From positions 1 through 8,229 of the forward strand of contig JAVHRO010000136.1 of NCBI GenBank assembly GCA_036171675.1: 8,229 bases of DNA. The letters are read 5' to 3'. The notes below the pieces were generated by a model that did no database searches, had not been told where the DNA came from, and saw only the letters and a program-made list of their open reading frames with translations. Each line of letters begins with the position of its first letter. Within the stretch, counting starts at the first letter, position 1. Of this stretch, positions 1 through 6,836 are shown one piece after another. The stretch comes from Vicingus sp036171675. Its GTDB lineage: Bacteria > Bacteroidota > Bacteroidia > Flavobacteriales_E > Vicingaceae. Position numbers and translations under genes: made by a program.

Positions 1-56
1 GGTTGCGTATAAGGCAAATATACACGCAACTGGTTGCGTCAACCGAGTTGTTATGC
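1..56 (+). other. Partial attC-like recombination site (right part)
   Basis: The element ends in the core GTTATGC at 50-56. Before the core is a 5-nt spacer (45-49), the same length as in the two complete sites at 425-522 and 6837-6968. The arm CGTCAACC (37-44) can pair with GGTTGCG at 1-7 with one bulged base, and a smaller hairpin (GGTTG at 32-36 with CAACC at 40-44) competes with it. The left core would lie just outside the window, so the site is incomplete. The key support is that bases 50-59 are the exact reverse complement of 422-431, the left core of the next site. Identification as an integron attC is inference from that matching and from the shared layout. Confidence 0.5.
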
Positions 57-389
57 ACAATAATAAGCGACCGCAGCCATCCAAAGAATATGTACTACAT
101 TGTCAACTATTACGTGCCCCCAAAATTTACTTATTTCGGGTTGAAACTTTCCTGTAACTCGACAAAACCAAGCAATCATATAAGTTCGGTCTTGTATGTA
201 GTGCTGTGCTGCTATTAAAAGCAATCCAATAGGGTTGATACTTGTGAATAAGAATGGAATCATATATGTAAAAATATGAACCAAGCAAATCCAACTGTTT
301 TTCTTTTTGTTTAATGCCATCCAATCGTTTTGGAGTAAATAATCCCCGATTAAGTGGGCATAAATCCAAGGCAAAGCAAATCCAATCAT
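51..389 (-). CDS. DUF3307-like small membrane protein
   Basis: This is a predicted 112-residue integral membrane protein. The N terminus has the pattern I associate with DUF3307: HLIGDYLLQNDWMA near residues 12-24, then a lysine patch, a His-containing helix (CLVHIFTY) and further hydrophobic segments ending near the C terminus. The family has no established function known to me. I start at ATG 389 because the leader TAAATAAA fits Bacteroidota starts and the DUF3307 motif follows directly. The open frame continues to an ATG at 455, but that extension runs through the attC-like stem and core at 422-453. The stop codon (51-53) sits inside the GTTATGC core, as is common for cassette genes. The gene is transcribed opposite to all others here and is alone in its cassette. 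Confidence 0.75.
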   Translation of the reverse strand: MIGFALPWIYAHLIGDYLLQNDWMALNKKKNSWICLVHIFTYMIPFLFTSINPIGLLLIAAQHYIQDRTYMIAWFCRVTGKFQPEISKFWGHVIVDNVVHILWMAAVAYYCA

Positions 390-516
390 TTTATTTAAGT
401 ATTTAATTAATAATAAATTACTGTGCATAACAGCACCTATAAGCAATACAGCCAATAAACTTTCGTTGTAACTTGATAGCGTGGTGCATGGCTGTACTGC
501 TCATAGCTGCAACACG
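51..516. mobile_element. Putative integron gene cassette 1 (466 bp)
   Basis: The boundaries are set at the G/TT junctions of the cores at 50/51 and 516/517. The first bases of this interval (51-59) are the reverse complement of 422-430 inside the downstream site, so the two ends would form one continuous arm when the cassette is circular. The size is typical for an integron cassette. It carries one gene, a DUF3307-like membrane protein, on the minus strand. The ends are symmetric, so cassette orientation cannot be settled from end matching alone. Confidence 0.5.
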
Positions 517-522
517 TTACAA
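425..522 (+). other. attC-like site 1 (cassette 1 / cassette 2 junction)
   Basis: The left core is GCATAAC (425-431), followed by one base. A 21-bp stem pairs 433-453 with 490-510, with 18 of 21 positions complementary. The loop is 454-489, then a 5-nt spacer AACAC (511-515) and the right core GTTACAA (516-522). Two of the three stem mismatches are A-C on the plus strand, which become G-T wobbles on the minus strand; the third is C-C. Folding of the minus strand is therefore favoured, matching the known use of the attC bottom strand by integron integrases. At 98 nt the length is within the usual attC range. The short left spacer (1 nt) is not classical, so this is attC-like rather than proven. 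Confidence 0.6.
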
Positions 523-690
523 GCAACCCTATGACGACAGTGCAAACATTAAACGACAACGGTAAAATGAACGAAAGAACAATTTTGGCAAAGCCATTTG
601 GCTATCCTTCGCAAAAGCAAAAGAGCTGCAAAGCCAACGCACAAGCCAACGCAATTTGCAGCACATTTGCTTTTGCCCCACCGCACCCAA
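507..690 (+). repeat. Cassette leader repeat, copy 1
   Basis: This block recurs at 6953-7135. Bases 531-625 match 6977-7071 without gaps with 11 differences in 95. The distance from the conserved CTGCAA-ACGTTA boundary to the ATG(A/G)CGACAGTGC motif is 24 nt in both. The repeat contains a large hairpin (611-676) and ends in a C/A-rich tract. It overlaps the open frame upstream of the SH3 protein, but the two copies support conserved DNA or RNA structure more than conserved protein. It carries no exact TAnnTTTG promoter motif. Confidence 0.85.
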
Positions 691-1283
691 AGCCCACCCA
701 CCACCCTGACAAACCGACTAACAACAACAACCTTTGGAATATAAAAAAAATAATACTCTTATCATTTCTACTTTTTACCTGCTTGACAGGTTTTAGCCAA
801 TCATACCTTGGACGAGTAACTAAACAGGTTAATTTCCGAGAAGGTGCAGGGACTGACTATCCAGTAATTTCATCACTCAAAGCCGGGACACAGATTTTTA
901 TTGTTTCCCTCGAAACGGAAAACGACTTTTACAACATCATAGATATTGCCACTGACAAAGAGGGTTACATACATAAATCGTTTGTAAAAGTTGGACAAGA
1001 AATTGAAAAAAATGAGCAAGGGATGTTCACCCCAAGCGGACAAACAGAAAACTACAACCCCGAAATTGAAATCTACAACAATACCAAACTGACCTTGACC
1101 CTTAAACTAAACAGCGAAACATACTCTTTTGCTCCACAACAAAAAAGGACAATAACAATGTCGCCAGGAACTTGCAATTACAGGGCATCAGCTCCAAATG
1201 TAATTCCAAATATTGGCACAGAATATATGCAAAGCAATCAAGGTTACACTTGGCAATTTTATATCGTAACTGAAAGAAGATAA
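531..1283 (+). CDS. Secreted SH3b-domain protein, first gene of the Hsp70 operon
   Basis: The frame opens at ATG 531, but its first 70 codons are translated leader repeat and C/A-rich leader with no domain signal. A clear signal peptide starts only at codon 71 (position 741): KKIILLSFLLFTCLTGFSQ. The natural start is thus probably 741, which is ATA, either a rare start codon or a mutated ATG; no ATG, GTG or TTG lies in frame between 588 and 741. The next region (codons 92-157) is a bacterial SH3 domain with VNFREGAGTDYPVI and the closing GYIHKSFV. These domains usually bind peptides or cell-wall material. The C-terminal 70 residues look like a small beta-sandwich (NNTKLTLTLKLN, ending YTWQFYIV). 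The predicted location is periplasm or outer surface. The J-like gene follows after 2 bp, so the two are co-transcribed. Confidence 0.8.
   Translation: MTTVQTLNDNGKMNERTILAKPFGYPSQKQKSCKANAQANAICSTFAFAPPHPKPTHHPDKPTNNNNLWNIKKIILLSFLLFTCLTGFSQSYLGRVTKQVNFREGAGTDYPVISSLKAGTQIFIVSLETENDFYNIIDIATDKEGYIHKSFVKVGQEIEKNEQGMFTPSGQTENYNPEIEIYNNTKLTLTLKLNSETYSFAPQQKRTITMSPGTCNYRASAPNVIPNIGTEYMQSNQGYTWQFYIVTERR
611..676 (+). repeat. Variable-stem hairpin 1 (A-B order)
   Basis: The left arm is 611-632 and the right arm 655-676, with 20 of 22 positions complementary. The loop, 633-654, contains GCCAACGCA twice. The outer stem (GCAAAAGCAAA) is shared with hairpin 2, and the inner stem (GCTGCAAA with TTTGCAGC) is particular to this copy. 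Both mismatches are A-A and sit at the same two stem positions in all three hairpins of the window. There is no T-tract, so it is not a standard terminator. Confidence 0.85.
677..740 (+). other. C/A-rich unstructured leader before the operon
   Basis: Between hairpin 1 and the probable SH3 start, about 52 of the first 59 bases are C or A, with only four G and three T. Such a tract cannot fold on itself and would leave an open leader. I see no exact TAnnTTTG -7 element; the closest, AACCTTTG at 729-736, is too near the presumed start. The operon promoter is therefore not identified and may lie in the repeat or in an upstream cassette. Confidence 0.5.
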
Positions 1284-1285
1284 TT

Positions 1286-2935
1286 ATGTATGTAAATCCA
1301 ATAGAAATTTTAGGCTTATCAAATGCCACCGATACAGCGAGCATTGATAATGAAATTGTAAAAAAGGCAAAACGCAAATTGTTTGCAGACATTGACCTGT
1401 CTGACAATGGAGTGTTTGAGTATTACGGACTACAACTCACAAAAGGGAATTGTGAAAAAGCCATTGACGAGTTAACCAACAATGACTTCAAAGAGTTTTA
1501 TCTGTATTTGGCGAACAACAAACCGCTGAATGAATTTTTAGCAAGTGGGAAAGAAGCCATTTTCAAAAACTTCAAACAAGACAGCATTTTTAAGTTGCCT
1601 GAATTTGTCAAATTCATAAGTCCATATTTTGCACCGAAATTTGATAAAGCATTATTAACGGCTTTTGAAAACGATAATGCCGACCTTACAAAAGCAATTT
1701 TAAAAACTTCAACTTTGATTGCACAGACAGACTTAAATTCAGCGTTTAAGAGTGTTTCAAATAGCATTCAAAATAAAATTGCTGAAATTGACGAAATAAC
1801 GAAAGATATTAAAAACGAAGAGAGTGCTTACGATGAGGATGACATTGAAGAAGTTGTTCATATAGTAAAAGAACATTTCCCAACCAATACACTAAACTGT
1901 TTACCTCAATATTTTCAAAGTCAAATATTGAAAATTGCAAACTCAATAAACTATCTCTCCAATTCTATTTGGGATGCATTTGATACTACCCAAGTTCCAA
2001 ATGATTTGACCGAATACTTGTTGACTTTAAACATTGGAGGATTAGACCGACCAACATTTGAGAACAATTTTAAAATCATCAGTAAAAAGCATAATGAAAG
2101 AAAGGAGCAAGAAAAATATGCTCCAATCTTAAAAAAATATGCTGTTAGCTTAATGGCACTTCGCAAGTTAAGAGAGGAAGTTGAAAATAAAACAAAGCAA
2201 CCCCAAGTTGCTATTAAGCAAATAAATTCAATACTATCAATTGATGAATTAAATGCAACTCCTTCCGTTTTAAGTGAAATTCGCAACCAAATTGCAATGC
2301 TTTTTCGTGGTATTTCTGTTTCGATTTGGAATAAGTATAGTGAGTTAGATGAATCTATTTCATTGATACGAATTGCAATGACCATAAAAGTTGATAGCGA
2401 AACTAAAGATGAATTAGGCGAAGCGTTAAAACAACTTTTGGAATTAAAGCAAAAACAAAAAGATAATGAGAAAAACGAAATACAAAGCTTAATTAAGATG
2501 ATTGAAAATATTAATTCTCAAATAAGTTCACACGGAATGATAAATATTAAAGCAGATAAAGTTAAAGAAATGTTGAACGAAATATTCACTGATAAATTAA
2601 TCAACTCATTAGCAGAATCAAAAGAATTAGCTTTAAAGCGTAATTTATTTTACACGCTTGAAAAAACTTTAGTAAAACTGGATGCCTTTTACTCAAACAG
2701 TTTTTTTAAACGCATAAAGCCAATTGGAAATAATGACGGAGAATTAGCTGTAAGCATTGAAAAAAATATTTCAGGAGTAGAATTTAAAGCAAAAAATGTA
2801 TTAAACAATGTAGGAACAGGAGTTGGTAAAGCGAATCAAGCAATGGTTAATAATTTACCTTCGCAACTAGTCGGTATAATATATTTGATAATTATAATAT
2901 TCATAATTGGTTTAATTGCCTCAATATTTGAATAG
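1286..2935 (+). CDS. Tail-anchored protein with degenerate J-domain-like N terminus
   Basis: This is a 549-residue protein of no family I can name with certainty. The first 65 residues resemble a J domain: NPIEILGLS matches the opening DPYEVLGV type, a basic helix follows (IVKKAKRKLF, 24-33), and two more helices come after. Where a J domain has the catalytic HPD tripeptide this protein reads ADIDLSDNG, so it should not stimulate Hsp70 ATPase in the classical way. Residues about 90-520 are charged and mostly helical, with likely coiled coils near 160-195 and 375-420. The last 22 residues are a single hydrophobic helix (about 528-547) ending IFE, giving a tail anchor with the bulk in the cytoplasm. 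The gene starts 2 bp after the SH3 gene and lies upstream of the GrpE-like and Hsp70 genes, which supports a role as membrane-bound adaptor or scaffold for that Hsp70. J-domain ancestry is inference. Confidence 0.8.
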   Translation: MYVNPIEILGLSNATDTASIDNEIVKKAKRKLFADIDLSDNGVFEYYGLQLTKGNCEKAIDELTNNDFKEFYLYLANNKPLNEFLASGKEAIFKNFKQDSIFKLPEFVKFISPYFAPKFDKALLTAFENDNADLTKAILKTSTLIAQTDLNSAFKSVSNSIQNKIAEIDEITKDIKNEESAYDEDDIEEVVHIVKEHFPTNTLNCLPQYFQSQILKIANSINYLSNSIWDAFDTTQVPNDLTEYLLTLNIGGLDRPTFENNFKIISKKHNERKEQEKYAPILKKYAVSLMALRKLREEVENKTKQPQVAIKQINSILSIDELNATPSVLSEIRNQIAMLFRGISVSIWNKYSELDESISLIRIAMTIKVDSETKDELGEALKQLLELKQKQKDNEKNEIQSLIKMIENINSQISSHGMINIKADKVKEMLNEIFTDKLINSLAESKELALKRNLFYTLEKTLVKLDAFYSNSFFKRIKPIGNNDGELAVSIEKNISGVEFKAKNVLNNVGTGVGKANQAMVNNLPSQLVGIIYLIIIIFIIGLIASIFE

Positions 2936-2989
2936 CAAACAGCAGTTGAAAAAAATTATTTATTCAACAATAACAAACAACGAAATAAT

Positions 2990-3382
2990 ATGCAAGAAAT
3001 AAAAAAAATCATTCCAAAAGTGCCACAGGCATATCTTGATTTTATGAATCAGATATTTGAAATTGAAAAGAAAGCTACCAACCTAAAGGAGGAAAATTCT
3101 ATTCAGAGAAATTTAAATAAAATCAAAGGAATTCTTGAAGAAGAGTTTTTCAAAGGAACTTCTGCACTTGGTTTTACTTATCACAATCCATTAGGGGAAA
3201 GTTATTCAGAAACAAGAACTGACTGCGAAGCGACAATTTCAGGGACAGGGGTTGACAACCTTGAAATAATTGAAGTGATAAAACCAATCATTTTTTACTC
3301 TTATCAAGAAGATGAAAAAGTAAAAAAAGTAATTGTGCAAGCAGCAGTTGTAATAGTTCAATCAAAAAATATTAATCTTTAA
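2990..3382 (+). CDS. Short GrpE-like putative nucleotide exchange factor
   Basis: This 130-residue protein is much shorter than typical GrpE (about 190-200 residues). Residues 1-55 form a charged helix or coiled coil. Residues 60-126 match the order of the GrpE beta domain: GFTYHNPLGESYSETR corresponds to the G-x-P-x-G-x-x-(F/Y)-D segment, IIEVIKPI to the EV-hydrophobic-x-G-Y segment, and VIVQAAVVIVQS to the closing RPAxVxV strands. Several signature residues differ, so the match rests on pattern and on position directly before an Hsp70 gene. If correct, it releases ADP from the neighbouring Hsp70 through the beta domain, with the shortened helix giving a smaller dimer. The 54-bp gap upstream is the largest in the operon and could hold a secondary promoter, though I see no consensus. 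The Hsp70 gene follows after 12 bp. A cytoplasmic adaptor unrelated to GrpE is the alternative. Confidence 0.65.
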   Translation: MQEIKKIIPKVPQAYLDFMNQIFEIEKKATNLKEENSIQRNLNKIKGILEEEFFKGTSALGFTYHNPLGESYSETRTDCEATISGTGVDNLEIIEVIKPIIFYSYQEDEKVKKVIVQAAVVIVQSKNINL

Positions 3383-3394
3383 AAAGTATTCAAA

Positions 3395-5890
3395 ATGGAA
3401 AATACAATCAATTTCGGTATTGACTTAGGCACTACAAACAGTGCTATTGCAAAGTTTGTAAAAGGTGAAGTAATCATTTTTTCAAACCCTCAAGACTACG
3501 GTAGAAACACTTTGCCATCAGTTGTTTCCTACAAAAAGGATAAAATAACCGTTGGGAACAAAGCCAAAGAATTTTTGGAAAAAGACCCCAAAAGTGTTGT
3601 TGGCGTTTTCAAAAGGAAAATGGGAACTGCTGAAAGTTTTAAAATCAAATCAATCAATGAATCTAAAACTCCTATTGAGCTTTCAGCACAAGTATTAAAG
3701 GAATTAAAAACCTTTGTAAATACAGGCGATACGTTAGATGCTGTAGTAATAACTATTCCTGCATCCTTTGACACAATACAATCTAATGCAACTAAAGAAG
3801 CAGGAATACAAGCAGGTTTCAAGCAAGTAGTTCTACTTCAAGAGCCAATTGCAGCAAGTTTGGCTTACGCTAATATGAAGAAAGAAAGAGAAATGAAAGA
3901 CGGGCAATGGTTGGTTTACGATTTAGGAGGTGGGACTTTTGATGTTGCACTAATTAAAATCAAAGAGGGCGAAATGAAAGTTTTAGACCACGAAGGAGAC
4001 AACTTTTTGGGTGGTGCCGATTTTGATAATATGATAGTTGAGAAATTAGTCATTCCGAAAATCCTTGAAAAATATAGTTTCTCCAATTTGGAGGACGAAA
4101 TGAAAAGTGCGACTGGGAAATTTAATGCAAAATACTATGTGCTACTAAGACGAGCAGAAGAAGCCAAAATAACGTTGTCTTCCAAAACATCAGCAGAAAT
4201 AGTAATAGACGGATTTGAAGATGAAGAAGGCAATGAGGTTGATATGGAAATTGTAATAACACGTTCCGAGTTTAACGAGTTAATTAAGCCGAACCTTGAT
4301 GGAACAATTGATATGATAAAAAAAATCATAACAAGAAATTCATTGAAACCAATTGATGTTCAGTTTACATTAATGGTTGGGGGCTCTACTTACATTCCAT
4401 ACGTTCGTAGTCGTGTAGAAGAAGTTTTACAAATTCCAGCAAATTGTGAAATTGACCCAACAACAGCGGTAGCAATTGGTGCGGCTTATTATGCAGCAAC
4501 CAAACCAAAAGAAATTTCAAAAGGCGACAATAACAAAAAGCAAACTTCCATTTCCATAAAGGCATCTTACAACAAAGCATCTAAAGAAAAGGAAGAATTA
4601 TTTGCTGCAAGAATTACTGGTGATGTAACAGGTTTGAGTTATCGTATTTTAAGACAAGACGGAGGATATGATTCTGGAATTAAAAAATTAAGCGACCGTA
4701 TAAATGAAGATTTGCCATTGGTTGACGGAGCATACAATTTTTTTACACTTGCTGTTTATGACGAACAAAACAATGTAATTGAAACCGACATAGAACCAAT
4801 TGGAATCAACAGCGGTTTTGGAATCAGCGGACAACCAATCCCTGAAGATATTTGTTTGGAAGTTGACGATTACGACAATCCGGGCAAAACAAGATTAAAA
4901 CTTGTATTCCAAAAAAACTCAATTCTTCCACTTCGTTCACAGGGTATTAGTTTTCCGCTAAACAAAGGAATGATTAAAGGGAACGATGACGATTTTATTT
5001 ACATCAATGTTTTAGAAGGTTCTCATTTAGCATTGCCCGAAGCCAACAAAGGAATTGGTTTTATGGAAATCAGAGGAACGCAAATAAAAAGGGATATTGC
5101 CAAAGGTTCAGATATAGAAATTACTATTTCAATTTCTGAATCAAGAGACATTACAATTTCTATTTACCTCAATATGGCTGACCAAGAGTTTAAACAAACT
5201 TTTAATCCAAAGGAAAGACATACGCCAATTGAATTTCTAAAAGAACAAGTAGAGGATTTATCGGAAAAATTAGAATTGGAAATTCAAGAAGCAACGGACA
5301 AAGAAGATTACGAAACCGCAGGTGCTTTGAATAAACTGAAAAAGGAAATGGAAACAGTTAGTGAGGAAACCGAAAACCTAACAAATGATGATGTTACAGA
5401 CAAGCGTTATCAACTTGAAGATAAAAAAAGAAAGATTGCCCAAGAGATAGATAGTGCAACCAAAAACAAAAGGATTCAGCAAGTAAAGGCTCATTACTTT
5501 GAAGTTAAAGAGGAATGTTTAAAGATGTTAGACGAAAATGGCAATGACCACGAACGCAAAACATACAATGACATTGTTGCACAAGAGAACGCATTTTTTG
5601 CAACTAACAGCCCTTTAAAAATCCAAGAAAAATCAGATGAAATGCACAGCATCTTATCACGAATTAGATGGAGAACCCCCGAGTTTTTAACAGGCATTTT
5701 CCAATGGTGTAAAAACAATCAAGCAAAGATGAATGACCAAACACAAGCAAAGAGTTTAATTGATGCAGGAAATTTTGCCATTGAAAGCCAAAATTGGGAA
5801 AGACTTTCAGAAATAAATAGTGGACTACTTAATCTGTTACCAAAAGGTGCGGAAAAAGAAGCAACAACAAGAATAGGTTTTGGACTTTAA
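3395..5890 (+). CDS. Hsp70-family chaperone with inserted and C-terminal extra domains
   Basis: This is an 831-residue protein, against about 640 for DnaK. Residues 1-370 are a complete actin-fold ATPase: phosphate-1 loop FGIDLGTTNS (7-16), catalytic-type Lys73 in FKRKMG, Glu150 in QEPIAASLAYA, phosphate-2 loop YDLGGGTFDVAL (175-186) with Asp176, Thr181 and Asp183, and adenosine motif MVGGSTYIP (327-335). The conserved DVLLLDVTP linker is absent; a polar stretch (371-385) replaces it. Residues about 385-475 look like an extra beta domain, and 485-605 resemble a divergent substrate-binding beta domain (QKNSILPL, then INVLEGS). The helical lid is replaced by a long coiled coil (612-695) with a UVR-like segment KEDYETAGALNKLKKE, then a helical C-terminal domain with NWERLSEINSGLLNLLP. 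It should hydrolyse ATP in the cytoplasm, but coupling to substrate must differ from DnaK. Flanking GrpE-like and TerB-like genes suggest a dedicated complex. It is not the housekeeping dnaK. Confidence 0.96.
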   Translation: MENTINFGIDLGTTNSAIAKFVKGEVIIFSNPQDYGRNTLPSVVSYKKDKITVGNKAKEFLEKDPKSVVGVFKRKMGTAESFKIKSINESKTPIELSAQVLKELKTFVNTGDTLDAVVITIPASFDTIQSNATKEAGIQAGFKQVVLLQEPIAASLAYANMKKEREMKDGQWLVYDLGGGTFDVALIKIKEGEMKVLDHEGDNFLGGADFDNMIVEKLVIPKILEKYSFSNLEDEMKSATGKFNAKYYVLLRRAEEAKITLSSKTSAEIVIDGFEDEEGNEVDMEIVITRSEFNELIKPNLDGTIDMIKKIITRNSLKPIDVQFTLMVGGSTYIPYVRSRVEEVLQIPANCEIDPTTAVAIGAAYYAATKPKEISKGDNNKKQTSISIKASYNKASKEKEELFAARITGDVTGLSYRILRQDGGYDSGIKKLSDRINEDLPLVDGAYNFFTLAVYDEQNNVIETDIEPIGINSGFGISGQPIPEDICLEVDDYDNPGKTRLKLVFQKNSILPLRSQGISFPLNKGMIKGNDDDFIYINVLEGSHLALPEANKGIGFMEIRGTQIKRDIAKGSDIEITISISESRDITISIYLNMADQEFKQTFNPKERHTPIEFLKEQVEDLSEKLELEIQEATDKEDYETAGALNKLKKEMETVSEETENLTNDDVTDKRYQLEDKKRKIAQEIDSATKNKRIQQVKAHYFEVKEECLKMLDENGNDHERKTYNDIVAQENAFFATNSPLKIQEKSDEMHSILSRIRWRTPEFLTGIFQWCKNNQAKMNDQTQAKSLIDAGNFAIESQNWERLSEINSGLLNLLPKGAEKEATTRIGFGL

Positions 5891-5901
5891 ATAACAGCAA
5901 A

Positions 5902-6360
5902 ATGAAAAATCAAGATTTTAAGGATTTCCTATTTAAGTCAGCCGTAATGGCAATGGCTTGTGATGGCGACATTGCGGAAACAGAAATTGAAGAAATAAAA
6001 ACCATTGTAGCCAATGAAATATATTTTATGGGCTATGACTTTGAAGCTCCGTTGAAAAATAATATTGACAATATCAAAGCCAACGGAAAAGGTGCAATAA
6101 ATCAATATCTGCAAGAGATAGGAACAAACAACCTTACCGAACAGCAAGAAATTTTATTAATTGAAGTTCTGTTGCGGATAATTGAAGCAGACAATGATGT
6201 TCAAACGAGTGAACTTAAATTTCTGCAAATGGCAAAAGCAAAATTGAAAGTTGATGAGCAAACACTTATCGTAAAATTTCCAAAACAAATAGACCATTTG
6301 CTTGACTTTCATAATTACGGTTTACATCAAGAATTTACAGATGAACTTAAATTTCAGTAA
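5902..6360 (+). CDS. TerB-like helical protein
   Basis: This 152-residue, all-helical protein has the usual length and two-lobed pattern of TerB and of the TerB-like N-terminal domain of DjlA-type membrane J proteins. The first lobe has AVMAMACDGDIAETEIEEI (14-32), with Asp21, Asp23 and Glu27/29 in the metal-binding-type D-G-x-I-x-x-x-E arrangement. The second lobe repeats it as IIEADNDVQTSELKFL (93-108), with Asp97, Asp99 and Glu104. No signal peptide or membrane segment is visible. TerB-like domains often sit at the membrane in multi-protein stress complexes, and their pairing with J domains in DjlA makes a link to Hsp70 plausible. The gene follows Hsp70 after 11 bp, and its end overlaps the next gene by 20 bp, implying coupled translation. 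No other ter genes are nearby, so tellurite resistance is not supported. Confidence 0.8.
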   Translation: MKNQDFKDFLFKSAVMAMACDGDIAETEIEEIKTIVANEIYFMGYDFEAPLKNNIDNIKANGKGAINQYLQEIGTNNLTEQQEILLIEVLLRIIEADNDVQTSELKFLQMAKAKLKVDEQTLIVKFPKQIDHLLDFHNYGLHQEFTDELKFQ

Positions 6361-6652
6361 CGCTATTAAAATCGTTTTAGCGATTTTATTCTTTCTCTGT
6401 TTAACAGATATGCCCTATGGTTTTTACCAGTTTGTAAGGTTTGCAGGACTTATTGGTTTTGCAGTTTTAGCTTATCAAGCAAACCAACACGGCAGACAAA
6501 TAGAAATGATTATTTACGGTGGACTTGCTTTACTATTTCAACCGTTTTTTAAATTAGCACTTGGCAGACAAATGTGGAATATCATTGACGTTGTAGTAGG
6601 ACTTGGTTTAATAATCAGCATTTTTCTAAAACCTAAATCACAAGACAAATGA
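6341..6652 (+). CDS. Small DUF6804-like membrane protein
   Basis: This is a 103-residue protein with about three to four membrane helices: residues 8-22 (IKIVLAILFFLCLTD region), 29-43, 55-67 and 77-95, ending in a short basic tail KPKSQDK. The motif DMPYGFYQFVRF after the first helix, followed by a short HGRQIE loop and FQPFFKLALGRQMWNIID, is what I recall from DUF6804 proteins of Bacteroidota. Function is unknown. I choose ATG 6341, inside the end of the TerB-like gene, because the hydrophobic helix follows at once; the earlier in-frame ATG at 6302 would add 13 residues of the overlapped gene. As the last gene of the operon it may provide the membrane site for the TerB-like and Hsp70 proteins. 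Confidence 0.75.
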   Translation: MNLNFSNAIKIVLAILFFLCLTDMPYGFYQFVRFAGLIGFAVLAYQANQHGRQIEMIIYGGLALLFQPFFKLALGRQMWNIIDVVVGLGLIISIFLKPKSQDK

Positions 6653-6696
6653 CATTAGTTCTAACCCGACCGTCAGCGTTCCAAAAGCCCACGCAT

Positions 6697-6761
6697 TTGC
6701 ACTCACATTTGCTTTTTTGCAACCGCACAGACCAACCCGAAAAAAGCAAAAGAGAGTGCAA
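6697..6761 (+). repeat. Variable-stem hairpin 3 (B-A order)
   Basis: The left arm 6697-6718 pairs with 6740-6761 at 20 of 22 positions, with a 21-nt loop. The arms are those of hairpins 1 and 2 in swapped order: here CACATTTGC comes first and GCAAAAGAG second, so the copy-specific bases (TTGCACT with AGTGCAA) lie at the base of the stem rather than near the loop. Each arm keeps its usual downstream neighbour: CCGCAC after the CACATTTGC arm and GCCAACGCAC after the AAAGAG arm. It starts 44 bp after the last operon gene and has no T-tract. Confidence 0.8.
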
Positions 6762-6836
6762 GCCAACGCACCCAGACAGTGCAACAATTCAGTGCAAACT
6801 TGGGCGGACACAGCTTTGGACAGACAGAAGGGCAGC

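Noticed and set aside
3..218. Short plus-strand open frame at the left edge
   Set aside because: It lies antisense to the DUF3307-like gene and across the attC-like site, with no protein-like pattern.
390..455. N-terminal extension of the DUF3307-like gene to ATG 455
   Set aside because: It runs through the attC-like stem and core; ATG 389 has a better leader and sits directly before the family motif.
2945..2967. Small inverted repeat GTTGAA/TTCAAC between the J-like and GrpE-like genes
   Set aside because: A 6-bp stem with a 12-nt AT-rich loop is expected by chance in such sequence and matches no known site.
3395..5890. Housekeeping dnaK
   Set aside because: Length, missing linker, inserted domain, replaced lid and accessory neighbours do not fit dnaK, although the ATPase domain is canonical.
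5902..6360. Tellurite resistance operon based on the TerB-like gene
   Set aside because: No terA, terC, terD or terZ-type genes are present, and TerB-like domains occur in many unrelated contexts.
6697..6761. Intrinsic terminator of the Hsp70 operon
   Set aside because: The stem is strong but is followed by AGCCAACGCAC instead of a T-tract, and it belongs to a repeat family.
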